DNA of 64,000 bases from Haloarcula hispanica ATCC 33960 (GTDB taxonomy: Archaea; Halobacteriota; Halobacteria; Halobacteriales; Haloarculaceae): positions 1,054,001 through 1,118,000 of the forward strand of contig NC_015948.1 of assembly GCF_000223905.1 (NCBI RefSeq), given 5' to 3'. Positions 51,828-64,000 of the stretch are shown one piece after another. The position numbers were made by a program, and so were the translations under genes. The notes under the pieces are model-generated. The model searched no databases and was not told the DNA's origin. It saw only the letters and a list, made by a program, of their open reading frames with translations. The first letter of the stretch is position 1, and every line of letters begins with the position of its first letter.

Positions 51828-53492
51828 ATGGAGTTTGCCGCCTTCGCCGACCGGGCCGAGAAAATCGAAGCTGAGAGTGCCGATACCGCGATTACGGAGG
51901 CGGTTACTGCCCTACTTACCGACGCTGGGCCGGACCTCTCGACGCTCGCTCGCTTCGTCCAGGGCCGTGTGTTTCCGTCCTACGAGTCCCGCACGCTCGA
52001 CATCGGGCCGCGGCTCTGCTACGAGGCGATTGCCCGGGCGGCGGGCCAGAACGTCAGTACTGACGACGTGGAGCAGCGCCTCGCGGACCTGGGCGAAATC
52101 GGGGCCGTCGCGGCCAGCTACGACCTCGGTGGTCAGCAGGGCCTCGCCGCGTTCGGTGCTGGTGGTGGAGGGGACGACGCGCTGACCGTCGCGGAACTCG
52201 ACGACGAGCTACGGAACCTGGCGGCTGTCGACGGCAGTGGGAGCCAAGGGACGAAAGTCGATATCCTCTTTGGCCTGTTCTCGCGGTGTTCGTCGACGGA
52301 AGCCGGCTACCTCGCCCGCCTCGTCCTCTCAGAGATGCGTATCGGCGTCGGCGAGGGGACGGTCCGGGACGCTGTGGCGGCCGCTTTCGACGTGCCAGTC
52401 GAGGCCGTCGAACGGGCCGTGCAGGTGTCGAACGACTACGGTATGGTTGCCGAAGTGGCCCGCGACGAGGGGGAGTCCGGACTGGCGACCGTCACCCTCG
52501 AAATCGGCCGCCCCGTTCAGGCGATGCTGGCACAGGCGGGCACGGTCGCTGGCGCGCTCGAAGACTGGGACCGCGCCGCGGTCGAGTGGAAGTACGATGG
52601 GGCTCGCGTGCAGGTCCACTTCGACGGCGAGGACGCGCGGCTGTTCTCCCGGAACATGGAGGAAGTCACGGACCCGCTTCCCGAGGTCGTCGACACTGTC
52701 GAGTCGACACTCGACGCACCGGCAATTCTCGACGGCGAGGTGGTCGCAGTCGACGCCGACGGCGACCCGCTCCCGTTTCAGGAGGTGCTGCGGCGCTTCC
52801 GCCGGAAACACGACGTTGCCGCGGCCCGCGAGGACGTGGCCGTCCGCCTGCACGCCTTCGACTGCCTGCACGCCGACGGCGAGGACCTGCTCGATGCCTC
52901 GCTGAAGACGCGCCATGACCGCCTCGAATCACTCTTGCCTGCCGGGAGTGACGTTGTCTCGCGGATGTGGCTGTCCGACGACGCCGAGGAAATTGAAAAT
53001 CTGGAGGCTGAGGCCCTCGCCGCTGGGCAGGAGGGAATCATGCTGAAAGACCCGACTGCAGCCTACTCGCCCGGAAAGCGGGGCAAGCACTGGCGCAAGC
53101 GCAAGCCCGACGTGGAGACGCTGGACTGCGTCGTCACCGGCGCGGAGTGGGGCGAGGGCCGCCGGGCGAACGTCCTGGGCTCGTTCGAACTGTCTGTTCG
53201 GACCGACGACGGTTACGCCACCGTCGGCAACGTCGCGACGGGCATTACCGACGAGGAACTGGACGACCTGACGGAGCGCTTCGAACCGCACATCCGGCGA
53301 GAGGACGGCCGCGACGTGGCGCTCGACCCAGCTATCGTCTTCGAGGTCGGCTACGAGGAGATCCAGGCCTCACAGTCCTACGCCTCGGGCTACGCGCTTC
53401 GGTTCCCCCGGTTCCTCTCGGTCCGCGAGGACAAGACGCCCGCCGGCGCTGACTCGCTGGAGCGCGTCGAGCGGCTGGCGGCGTCACAGTAA
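51828..53492 (+). CDS. lig: ATP-dependent DNA ligase
   Basis: This 554-aa ligase has an N-terminal helical DNA-binding domain (1-220), the nucleotidyltransferase motif I KYDGAR with adenylated Lys255, motif III-like RLHAFDCLH, GIMLKDP, and a C-terminal OB domain (GSFELSVRTDDGY). It seals nicks in replication and repair. Haloarchaea usually have one ATP-dependent ligase, essential unless an NAD-dependent one is present. It follows the T2SF gene by 38 bp on the same strand. Confidence 0.95.
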   Translation: MEFAAFADRAEKIEAESADTAITEAVTALLTDAGPDLSTLARFVQGRVFPSYESRTLDIGPRLCYEAIARAAGQNVSTDDVEQRLADLGEIGAVAASYDLGGQQGLAAFGAGGGGDDALTVAELDDELRNLAAVDGSGSQGTKVDILFGLFSRCSSTEAGYLARLVLSEMRIGVGEGTVRDAVAAAFDVPVEAVERAVQVSNDYGMVAEVARDEGESGLATVTLEIGRPVQAMLAQAGTVAGALEDWDRAAVEWKYDGARVQVHFDGEDARLFSRNMEEVTDPLPEVVDTVESTLDAPAILDGEVVAVDADGDPLPFQEVLRRFRRKHDVAAAREDVAVRLHAFDCLHADGEDLLDASLKTRHDRLESLLPAGSDVVSRMWLSDDAEEIENLEAEALAAGQEGIMLKDPTAAYSPGKRGKHWRKRKPDVETLDCVVTGAEWGEGRRANVLGSFELSVRTDDGYATVGNVATGITDEELDDLTERFEPHIRREDGRDVALDPAIVFEVGYEEIQASQSYASGYALRFPRFLSVREDKTPAGADSLERVERLAASQ

Positions 53493-53555
53493 CGCCGCCG
53501 GTGTAATTCGAGGCGGACCGACACGCGTAATGGGCGTCTCCGAGAACGACCGTAC

Positions 53556-54302
53556 ATGACAGTCAGACACGACGGCATCACCGCGGAGTGGCTCGGCTAC
53601 GCGACGCTCCGACTGGAAGGCGATGACACAGTCGTCTACTTTGACCCCGGCCGCTACGGCGTGCTCACCGGCGAGTGGGAGCCAGATACGCCCGGTATCG
53701 GCCATCCGCCGACGCGGGACTACGCCCCGAAAGACGGCGACATCGTCTGTGTGACCCACATCCACCACTACGACCCCGACGGCATCCGCCGCGTCGCAAG
53801 CGAGGACGCCACCGTCGTCGCGTTCGAAGGTATCAACGTCCACGCGACCGACCGCGACCTCGACCGCCTCGCCGACCTCGACTACGAGGTCCGCAAAGTG
53901 TCGATGGAGGCCGACGTGCTGGTCGACGACGTCCCGATCTGGACCATGCCGGCCTACAACCACGAGGACGGCCGGAACGTGAAAGACGACGGCAGCCCCA
54001 TCCACCCGAGAGGCATCGGCTGTGGCTTCCTCGTCTCGCTGGACGACACCCGCGTGTTCTGGCCGGGCGACACCGACGTGCTGGACGGCCACGCCGAACT
54101 CGACGTGTCGCTGTTCGTCCCCTCTATCGCCAAGAACTACACCATGAACCGCCACGAGGCCGCCGATCTGGCCGAGGCGATGGACCCGGACCTCGTGCTC
54201 CCGATGCACTACAACACGTTCGAGTCGCTCGAAGCCGACTCGGGTGCGTTCGCCGAGGATGTCGCAAAACGCGGCGTTCCGGTCGTGCTGGACGAGAACT
54301 GA
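53556..54302 (+). CDS. MBL-fold metallo-hydrolase
   Basis: This 248-aa protein has the metallo-beta-lactamase fold: THIHHYDPD as the metal motif HxHxxD, GDTDV in the fourth strand, and MHYNTFE near the end. It resembles UlaG-like and related Zn hydrolases; the substrate is unknown. It begins with ATG at 53556, 63 bp after the ligase stop. Possibly co-transcribed. Confidence 0.92.
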   Translation: MTVRHDGITAEWLGYATLRLEGDDTVVYFDPGRYGVLTGEWEPDTPGIGHPPTRDYAPKDGDIVCVTHIHHYDPDGIRRVASEDATVVAFEGINVHATDRDLDRLADLDYEVRKVSMEADVLVDDVPIWTMPAYNHEDGRNVKDDGSPIHPRGIGCGFLVSLDDTRVFWPGDTDVLDGHAELDVSLFVPSIAKNYTMNRHEAADLAEAMDPDLVLPMHYNTFESLEADSGAFAEDVAKRGVPVVLDEN

Positions 54303-54392
54303 CTGGCGAACCCGTCTTCGGCGACCCGAGACAGCGGACGGTCTATCTGTCAGTCAAAACAACATTGAAGGATTCAGCAGAACACCACCGAC

Positions 54393-54872
54393 ATGGAACG
54401 CGCCAGTGACCGAACAGGGGAAACACGTTCCCCAGCCGAACGAACGCCCTCGTTTGGTCACCTACTGCTCGTCTGGCTCCTCGTCGGGCCGTCGCTGTGG
54501 TCCCTCGGTTCTGCCGTGGCCGATGCGATTCAGGCCGAACTGCCGCTGTCGACGATGGGAGCCGGCCTGCTGTTCGGAACGATAGTCGTCGTGTCGTTCT
54601 GGACCGCCGGCTTTCAGCCCTCACTCAGGGCCAGTTTCGGCTATTTTGTCGCGGAACTGAGTATCTATCTGGTCTTGGCTGTCGGGGTCGTTACGGTCTT
54701 CGTTCCGACCTTTACACCGTGGGTTACGATTGCTGTCCAACTCGTGTCTATCTGTCTCGCCGCGACGCTGGTGTTCACCCCGGTCGGTGCGAACATACGG
54801 AACTGGTTCCGGCGACATGTCCGCTCTCTGCTGAAACTACCGCCACAAGACCGGTCAGTCGATCACGACTGA
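54393..54872 (+). CDS. Four-helix membrane protein of unknown function
   Basis: This 159-aa protein has an N-terminal soluble stretch (1-23), then four hydrophobic helices (about 25-45, 52-70, 75-105 and 110-130), and a basic, Arg-rich C-terminus. No family is recognised. The ATG at 54393 is preceded by an AT-rich stretch (about 54355-54370). Coding by composition and topology. Confidence 0.75.
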   Translation: MERASDRTGETRSPAERTPSFGHLLLVWLLVGPSLWSLGSAVADAIQAELPLSTMGAGLLFGTIVVVSFWTAGFQPSLRASFGYFVAELSIYLVLAVGVVTVFVPTFTPWVTIAVQLVSICLAATLVFTPVGANIRNWFRRHVRSLLKLPPQDRSVDHD

Positions 54873-55017
54873 TGGATTCTCGACCGAGCAAACGCGGATT
54901 CGTTTTGCCGGTCAGTCGTTCCGGGTAGTACACTAATTGCGCACCGGCCTCACCACGACTGTTCCCGTTTTCCACTCGACAGAAAACATTTATCGAGTGA
55001 CAGGAGATGGAATCCCA

Positions 55018-56301
55018 ATGCCCTCCTCCCGTCGGCGATACCTTCGTGGCTGTGTGGCGACCCTCGGACTGGCGTCCGCTGGCTGTCTCGGTTCGAACGG
55101 GTACATAGAGACTTCACCGATTGGAACTGAGACGACACCAGAATTAGAGGCTGGGACGGCCGCCCACAAGCAGAGCAGGGAAACGGAACCGTTCGTCGCC
55201 TGGCAGCAATCACTCGGTTCACCGATCACTGCCCCGCCAATTAGTACGGGGAGCGGTCTGTCCGTCGGGACTGAGTCGGGAACGGTCAAATCATTTGCAA
55301 CTGCTGACGGGAGCCAACAGTGGATGTACGATGCGAGCGACCCCATCCGCGCGCAGCCGAGACGCGTCGGGAACACCGTATTCGTCGTAAGCGGGAAAGA
55401 GGGGCTGTACGAGGACCACATCGTCGTGGCACTCGACGCCGAAAGCGGTGCAAAGCAGTGGACGTTCTCGCCCGGGGAGTGGTGGCTGGAGTTGCTCGGC
55501 GCGACCGAGGAGATGGTGTACGTCGGGACCAACACCGATGCCCCGTCGAAGCAGGGACGGACGCTCTACGCGCTCGCTGTTGCCGACGGGTCGGTGCAAT
55601 GGTCCGGGGAAATCGGGGACCAGTACGAGGGAGCGGTGCGCAACGGGGCGATATACGTGGCGTCGTACGGCCGGTTCTACGCGTACGACGCTGAGACCGG
55701 TGAGAAACGGTGGGCTACTGACGTTGCCGACTACTACTCTCGGACGATGGTCGCCACCGACGACACGCTCTGTTATGCCGCCGACGTGGACGAGACCCGC
55801 GGCACGCTAATCGGCGTCGCTGCCGACACCGGTGAGACCGTCTGGAGACACGACGAGGGGTCCGTCGCATCGACGACACTTCACGACGGAACGCTCTATA
55901 TCGGTGGCACACACGTCGCTGCGCTCGACCCCGCGAGTGGCGAGCAACAGTGGCAAGCGGAGCAGTCCGGCTACGTCCAACAAGCCCCGGTTCAGAACGG
56001 CGTCCTCTATGCAGGTGGTGACAAGATACGTGGCTACGACGGTAGCAACGGCGAACAGAGATGGACGTGGGAGCCCGACGCGGACGTTGAAGGAGTGGTG
56101 CCGGCAGCAGTCGTTTCCGATACCCTGTACGTGGACTCGTGGACGGACGGCGACCCGCGGAATCGATTCAAGTTCGCGGTCGATACGACGGCCGGAACGA
56201 AACGGTGGGCGTTCGATGTCGGGAGCAATCTGACCGATCTGTCCGTCGACGAAAATGGGGCCTATGTCGCCGCTGCCGATACCGTGTACGCGCTGGAATA
56301 G
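55018..56301 (+). CDS. PQQ-like beta-propeller lipoprotein
   Basis: This 427-aa exported protein has a leader with RRRYLRGC and a lipobox near Cys25. The rest is a beta-propeller of PQQ/BamB-like repeats (e.g. DGSQQWMYD, SGAKQWTF, DGSVQWSG, TGEKRWAT, DTGETVWRH, NGEQRWTW). Such propellers act as scaffolds or sensors at the cell surface; no enzymatic residues are evident. The ATG at 55018 is chosen because a TATA-like box (ACATTTATC, about 54987-54995) lies 25-30 nt upstream. Function unknown. Confidence 0.88.
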   Translation: MPSSRRRYLRGCVATLGLASAGCLGSNGYIETSPIGTETTPELEAGTAAHKQSRETEPFVAWQQSLGSPITAPPISTGSGLSVGTESGTVKSFATADGSQQWMYDASDPIRAQPRRVGNTVFVVSGKEGLYEDHIVVALDAESGAKQWTFSPGEWWLELLGATEEMVYVGTNTDAPSKQGRTLYALAVADGSVQWSGEIGDQYEGAVRNGAIYVASYGRFYAYDAETGEKRWATDVADYYSRTMVATDDTLCYAADVDETRGTLIGVAADTGETVWRHDEGSVASTTLHDGTLYIGGTHVAALDPASGEQQWQAEQSGYVQQAPVQNGVLYAGGDKIRGYDGSNGEQRWTWEPDADVEGVVPAAVVSDTLYVDSWTDGDPRNRFKFAVDTTAGTKRWAFDVGSNLTDLSVDENGAYVAAADTVYALE

Positions 56302-56327
56302 CCGAGAAAACGCCCCGCTGATGCCGT

Positions 56328-57434
56328 CTAAAGCAGCCCCATCTCGTCCAGCCGCTCGGGCAGGTACGTCTCAGTCACGAAGTCAAGCCCCCGAGAAGCG
56401 AGCGCCTGCTGTTCGGCCTTCTTGTTGATGTCGAGCTGGAGTTCTATCTGTTCCTCCCAGAAGTCAGTCTGGAAACGCGGGTCCTCAAGTTCGCTCTCTA
56501 AGGCGTTGACGTCGGAGTCCGACAGGGGGTCCGTCGGCAGTTCGTACTCGACGATGTCCTCCGGGCGGATGCCGATGAACTGCGCTTCAGGCGTCGCCAG
56601 ATACTCCGAGAGGTGCGCGCTCTTGATGGAGCCGTAGGAGACCGACCCGAAGATGCGGTACGACCACGGGTCACCGTCAGTGAATACCGTGACCGGGAGG
56701 TCGAGTTCGTCGTGGAGGCGCTTGATGAGCCGCCGAGTCGCCCGCGCGGGCTGACCGCCGAGGTGGACCACCAGCGCGTCGTACTCGTCGTCGAAGCCGT
56801 TCTCGACGAGTCGGTCGCGCATGCCGCCGGTCTCCACGCAGAGGACGAACTTCGCGTCGTTGTCGAGGAACTCGATGGTGTCGGGGTTGTTCGGGATCTG
56901 GTAGCCGCCCTGTCCCACGTCGTCCTGACAGTGGATCTCGCGGTCGCCGCGGTTGGTCTGCTCGCGGAGGAGCAGCGGTCCCATCACCTTCGCACCAGAC
57001 TCCTCCGGACGCATATGGAAGTCCTCGCGCTTGACATCGGAGACGATTTCCAGATCTTCGATGAGGTTGTTCGACTCGTCTTGCGTGTTGAACTGGGCCT
57101 CGTCGAGGTCCCAGGACTCCGAGAGGTAGTACAGTTCACGCAGGGTCGATGAGCGGTCCTCCTCTAGTTGCTGGGAGAGGAAATCGATAGTGTAGACGGC
57201 CTTCAGGATCTTCTCGGCCCCGGATATCGTCTTGGCCGACCGCGTGGAGTTCCGGTCGCCGTACACCCAGACCTGCTCGTCCTCGTCGAAGACGATGTTG
57301 GACTTGGTCCGGGTCGGGATGGTCATCGTCGGCACCTCGCCGTCGGCGAACTGGTCGTAGAAGTCCGCCGCGAGGTCGATGAGTTGCTCGCGCGCTTCCT
57401 CGGTGTCGGGTGTGGTGTCTGAGTCGGTGCTCAT
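56328..57434 (-). CDS. top6A: DNA topoisomerase VI subunit A
   Basis: This 368-aa Spo11-like subunit has the catalytic tyrosine in [10 protein letters not shown] (Tyr102 or Tyr103) and a Toprim domain with CVETGG and the metal-binding [10 protein letters not shown]. It makes transient double-strand breaks, decatenating and relaxing DNA with subunit B. It follows top6B with 1 nt between stop and start. The PQQ-like gene is convergent. Confidence 0.97.
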   Translation of the reverse strand: MSTDSDTTPDTEEAREQLIDLAADFYDQFADGEVPTMTIPTRTKSNIVFDEDEQVWVYGDRNSTRSAKTISGAEKILKAVYTIDFLSQQLEEDRSSTLRELYYLSESWDLDEAQFNTQDESNNLIEDLEIVSDVKREDFHMRPEESGAKVMGPLLLREQTNRGDREIHCQDDVGQGGYQIPNNPDTIEFLDNDAKFVLCVETGGMRDRLVENGFDDEYDALVVHLGGQPARATRRLIKRLHDELDLPVTVFTDGDPWSYRIFGSVSYGSIKSAHLSEYLATPEAQFIGIRPEDIVEYELPTDPLSDSDVNALESELEDPRFQTDFWEEQIELQLDINKKAEQQALASRGLDFVTETYLPERLDEMGLL

Positions 57435-57435
57435 A

Positions 57436-59826
57436 TCAGGCGTTCACCGTGAGTTTCTCCTCTTCGATGCCGTCGACCGAGACGGTGAACTCGGCCTCGT
57501 CGGTCACGCTGTATTCGAGGACGGCGGTTTCACCGGCCCCGACGGTCGGGGACCACTTGACGAACCACTCGCCGTCCATCTCGACGACCGTCGCGCCGTT
57601 GGTGACCTGCGGTTCGGCGGTGACGATGTCGGTCAGTTCCACGTCCGCGTTCGTGTCGTCGTTGTTCTCGATACGGACCCGGACCGTGTCGTCCTCGACC
57701 TCGCGCTCGACGAGGACGTTGTTCATGATGCGGGCCAGCGAGTCATCAATGTGTAGCTCGTCGTTGTCCGTGACTTCGGTGAGCTTTTCGGCCATCTCGG
57801 GCAGGATAGTCGCCAGCTTGTCCTGCTTCTCGCGGCGCTGTTGCATCGAGCGACGCTTGTTCAGGTAGCTCTTGAGTTCGCGAGCAGCCTCCCGGATGGC
57901 GAGTTCGATTTCGTCTTCCATCTCGGGGACGTTGGCGATGGCGTCCTTGGACTCGCTGGTGAAGGGCACGTTCGTCGAGGCGACGTGGACCATGATGACG
58001 GCCGGCCCCTTCGGGATGCCCGAGCCGCCGGGCTGGTCGAGGTTGTAGTTGCGCCAGCGGATGGACTTCACAACGTCAGTCGTCGCACAGGCCCCGCGCT
58101 GGTACACCAGCGGCACGCGGTTGGCGAATCGCATCACGTCGACGGTCCCTTCGGCTTCCAGTTCACCGCCGTAGGCGATGCCGGCCTCGACGATGAACGG
58201 GTCGCCGCCGTGGACCGACGCGTCCCGCGTCGATGCGGCGTAGAAGTCCGCGTCGAACTCTTTCCGGAGTCCTTCCTCGACGAGTTCCGCGCTGATGGGG
58301 GAGAGACAGTCCGTCGGCGGCGCGATGATGTCCGTCTCGCGCATCGCCGACAGCAACTGACTCGCCGTATCGCGGTCGTCGGCGATGTCGGAGACCTTCG
58401 GCGGCTCCTCCGGGACGCCCTCGGCGGCCGTCCAGAGCGCCTCTAGCACGTTCTCACGGGCCGTTTCGCCGAAGGTGGCGTCGTCTTGCTCCTCGGTCAT
58501 GTCGGCCGCGCGGTCGATGTAGCCCCGGAGTTCGTCGCAGGTCAGCCGGTGGCGGCCGTCGTCGTCGAACTTGTCGGCCAGTCGGCTCGCCAGCCCCTCG
58601 ATGGCGGCGTCGTCCTTGCGTTTCGTCGTCACGTCGTCGACGAGCGCGTAGAGGTCGCCGGTCAGGTCCGCGGTGACGGCTCCCCAGGCGGCGTCGACGG
58701 CGTTCTCCCGAACAGTGGAGCCGAACGTCGTGTCGCCGTCGGCTTCGGCGTCTTCGGCCGCGTCGTCGACGATGGCTTCGACCTCGTGGTACGCGACCCG
58801 GTCGCGGTCGTGGATGGCGTCGGAGACGGCGGCGGCGAACGTCGCCGTGGTTTCAGCGCCCTTGTTCGCCACGGCGTCCTCGACGGCGGCCTCGATGTCT
58901 GCGTCCTCCCCGACTTTCGGCGGCTGCCAGGCCATGCCGCGGCCGTAGTGGCGGTCGTTGAAGTTCGCGATGACGCTGTCGGCGGTCTTCCCGCCGACGC
59001 GGGTGAACTCCTCCTGCATGAACCCCGACACGGAGTAGGAGTCCGTGGCTTCGAGCATCTTCAGCAGGGTTCCCAGTTCGACGCCGTGTGGGTGAGGCCG
59101 TATCTCCTCGGTCTCGTCGGGGAGCTCGGCGCGCTCGGCGCGTTCGAACTTCAGCGATTCGTCCAGCCCCGGCTCGTCGAACTCGATACGGGCGTGGGGG
59201 TTGACGACGGCCGTGTCCTGAATGTAGTCGCGCAGTGTCGAGCGGGCCCGCATATTGGCCTCCATCTCCAGTTCGATGCGCGTGCCGTGAGGTCGCTCCC
59301 AGGTCGTCGTCTCGTCGACGCTGATTTCGGGTTCGTTGGTGTCCGTGTCGACGATGAGTTCGAAGTACTGGGCCTCGTCTTGGCCCTTCGGCCGGGACGT
59401 GATTTTCGCCGGCTTGCCGGAGGTAAGCTGTGAGTAGAGCACGGCCGCAGAGATCCCGATCCCCTGCTGTCCGCGATTCTGCTCCCTGGCGTGGAAACGG
59501 GAGCCATAGAGGAGCTTCCCGAAGATTTTCGGTGCCTGTTCCTTCGTGATACCGGGGCCGTTGTCCTCGACGACCAGCTTGTAGTAGTCGCCGGACTCCT
59601 GAATCTCGACGTAGATATCGGGGAGAATACCGGCCTCCTCGCAGGCGTCGAGCGCGTTGTCGACGGCCTCCTTGACGGCCGTGACGAGCGCTCGGGCCTC
59701 CGAGTCGAAGCCCAGCATGTGCTTGTTCTTCTCGAAGAACTCGGCAATGGAGATGGCCCGCTGGGATTCGGCCAACTCCTCGGCGATCCCCTCGCCCTCG
59801 CCGAGTTGCGACTGATACGAGGTCAT
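57436..59826 (-). CDS. top6B: DNA topoisomerase VI subunit B
   Basis: This 796-aa GHKL ATPase has the Bergerat motifs [18 protein letters not shown] and [13 protein letters not shown], followed by an H2TH and transducer domain. The C-terminal 100 residues form an Ig-like domain ([15 protein letters not shown]...). A charged insertion lies at about 310-460, making it longer than the Sulfolobus subunit. It clamps DNA and drives strand passage with subunit A. Promoter: TATA-like CCTTTTAACC on the minus strand (59854-59863), about 30 nt before the ATG. Confidence 0.97.
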   Translation of the reverse strand: MTSYQSQLGEGEGIAEELAESQRAISIAEFFEKNKHMLGFDSEARALVTAVKEAVDNALDACEEAGILPDIYVEIQESGDYYKLVVEDNGPGITKEQAPKIFGKLLYGSRFHAREQNRGQQGIGISAAVLYSQLTSGKPAKITSRPKGQDEAQYFELIVDTDTNEPEISVDETTTWERPHGTRIELEMEANMRARSTLRDYIQDTAVVNPHARIEFDEPGLDESLKFERAERAELPDETEEIRPHPHGVELGTLLKMLEATDSYSVSGFMQEEFTRVGGKTADSVIANFNDRHYGRGMAWQPPKVGEDADIEAAVEDAVANKGAETTATFAAAVSDAIHDRDRVAYHEVEAIVDDAAEDAEADGDTTFGSTVRENAVDAAWGAVTADLTGDLYALVDDVTTKRKDDAAIEGLASRLADKFDDDGRHRLTCDELRGYIDRAADMTEEQDDATFGETARENVLEALWTAAEGVPEEPPKVSDIADDRDTASQLLSAMRETDIIAPPTDCLSPISAELVEEGLRKEFDADFYAASTRDASVHGGDPFIVEAGIAYGGELEAEGTVDVMRFANRVPLVYQRGACATTDVVKSIRWRNYNLDQPGGSGIPKGPAVIMVHVASTNVPFTSESKDAIANVPEMEDEIELAIREAARELKSYLNKRRSMQQRREKQDKLATILPEMAEKLTEVTDNDELHIDDSLARIMNNVLVEREVEDDTVRVRIENNDDTNADVELTDIVTAEPQVTNGATVVEMDGEWFVKWSPTVGAGETAVLEYSVTDEAEFTVSVDGIEEEKLTVNA

Positions 59827-59907
59827 TGTCGTGCGGTACGTACCCGCGTCGGGGTTAAAAGGTAATCGCCACCGGAGTGAAAGTAAACCCTCCCTTCAAA
59901 ATCGCAG

Positions 59908-59934
59908 TCCCGCGCGCGTGCGGGAGCTTTATAC
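59908..59934 (+). promoter_or_regulatory. gyrB promoter: alternating purine-pyrimidine tract beside the TATA box
   Basis: CTTTATAC (59927-59934) is the gyrB TATA box, 31-38 nt before the ATG. Directly upstream, 59911-59922 is a strict 12-bp alternating CG/TG tract, itself within a 6-bp-stem inverted repeat (TCCCGC...GCGGGA, 59908-59925). Such RY tracts favour Z-DNA and make the Halobacterium bop promoter supercoiling-sensitive. Here it would place a supercoiling sensor at the gyrase promoter. Confidence 0.6.
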
Positions 59935-59958
59935 GTCCCCCTCTATTAGGACGGGTAA

Positions 59959-64000
<4,042 letters not shown>

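Noticed and set aside
58486..59433. 315-codon open frame on the plus strand
   Set aside because: Antisense to top6B; Val/Arg/Gly-rich composition is typical of shadow frames.

Overview
The window is a dense, high-GC stretch of a haloarchaeal chromosome, most likely Haloarcula or a close relative. The encoded proteins are strongly acidic. Many genes have a TATA-like box about 25-30 nt before the start codon and no ribosome-binding site, which points to leaderless transcripts. Exported proteins carry twin-arginine/lipobox leaders. The right end has the topoisomerase VI genes divergent from the gyrase genes, a typical haloarchaeal arrangement.

Layout. 0.1-6 kb: a membrane hydrolase-like protein, a GMC oxidoreductase behind an iron-box-like palindrome, tRNA-Arg(CCT) followed downstream by an array of its own 3'-end fragments, tatA, a 75-bp MITE-like element, a peroxiredoxin and an HD-domain hydrolase. 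6-12.8 kb: AlaX-type editing protein, EamA transporter, SurE, an Rsm22-like methyltransferase overlapping a TyrA-like dehydrogenase, and an FAH-family hydrolase. 12.8-15.3 kb: two halocyanin genes flanking an HTH regulator and a small membrane protein. 15.4-19 kb: an iron-sulfur (6-4)-type photolyase and an ABC1/UbiB-family kinase. 18.8-27.1 kb: metal homeostasis, with a copper P-type ATPase and its Lrp-TRASH regulator, a Mn/Zn ABC importer, a GDT1-type Mn exporter candidate and a DtxR/SirR regulator; the importer and the regulator share the operator TTAGA-N4-TCTAA. 27-36.3 kb: small proteins (two of 49 and 56 aa), a DJ-1/PfpI protein, a HAD phosphatase, a receiver-PAS histidine kinase, tandem DUF2071 proteins, a macro-domain protein, an aldo/keto reductase, and a NicO transporter divergent from a NikR-like regulator. 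36.3-40.2 kb: an ABC-2 exporter operon in which one permease is fused to a PrsW-like intramembrane protease domain. 40.2-47.6 kb: two histidine kinases, sucCD, Sir2 and small proteins. 47.7-51.8 kb: a type IV pilus-type ATPase and a double T2SF membrane protein with an extra surface domain. 51.8-56.3 kb: ATP-dependent DNA ligase, MBL-fold hydrolase and a beta-propeller lipoprotein. 56.3-64 kb: top6A-top6B (minus) and gyrB-gyrA (plus, cut by the window edge).

The main theme is metal handling (Fe, Cu, Mn/Zn, Ni/Co), with candidate operators visible for three regulators. The observations most worth following are the shared DtxR-type operators, the alternating purine-pyrimidine tract abutting the gyrB TATA box, the PrsW-ABC permease fusion, the halocyanin with one apparently copper-dead domain, the T2SF protein with a C-terminal surface domain, and the series of tRNA 3'-end scars. 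All functional calls rest on reading motifs by eye; no database search was run.
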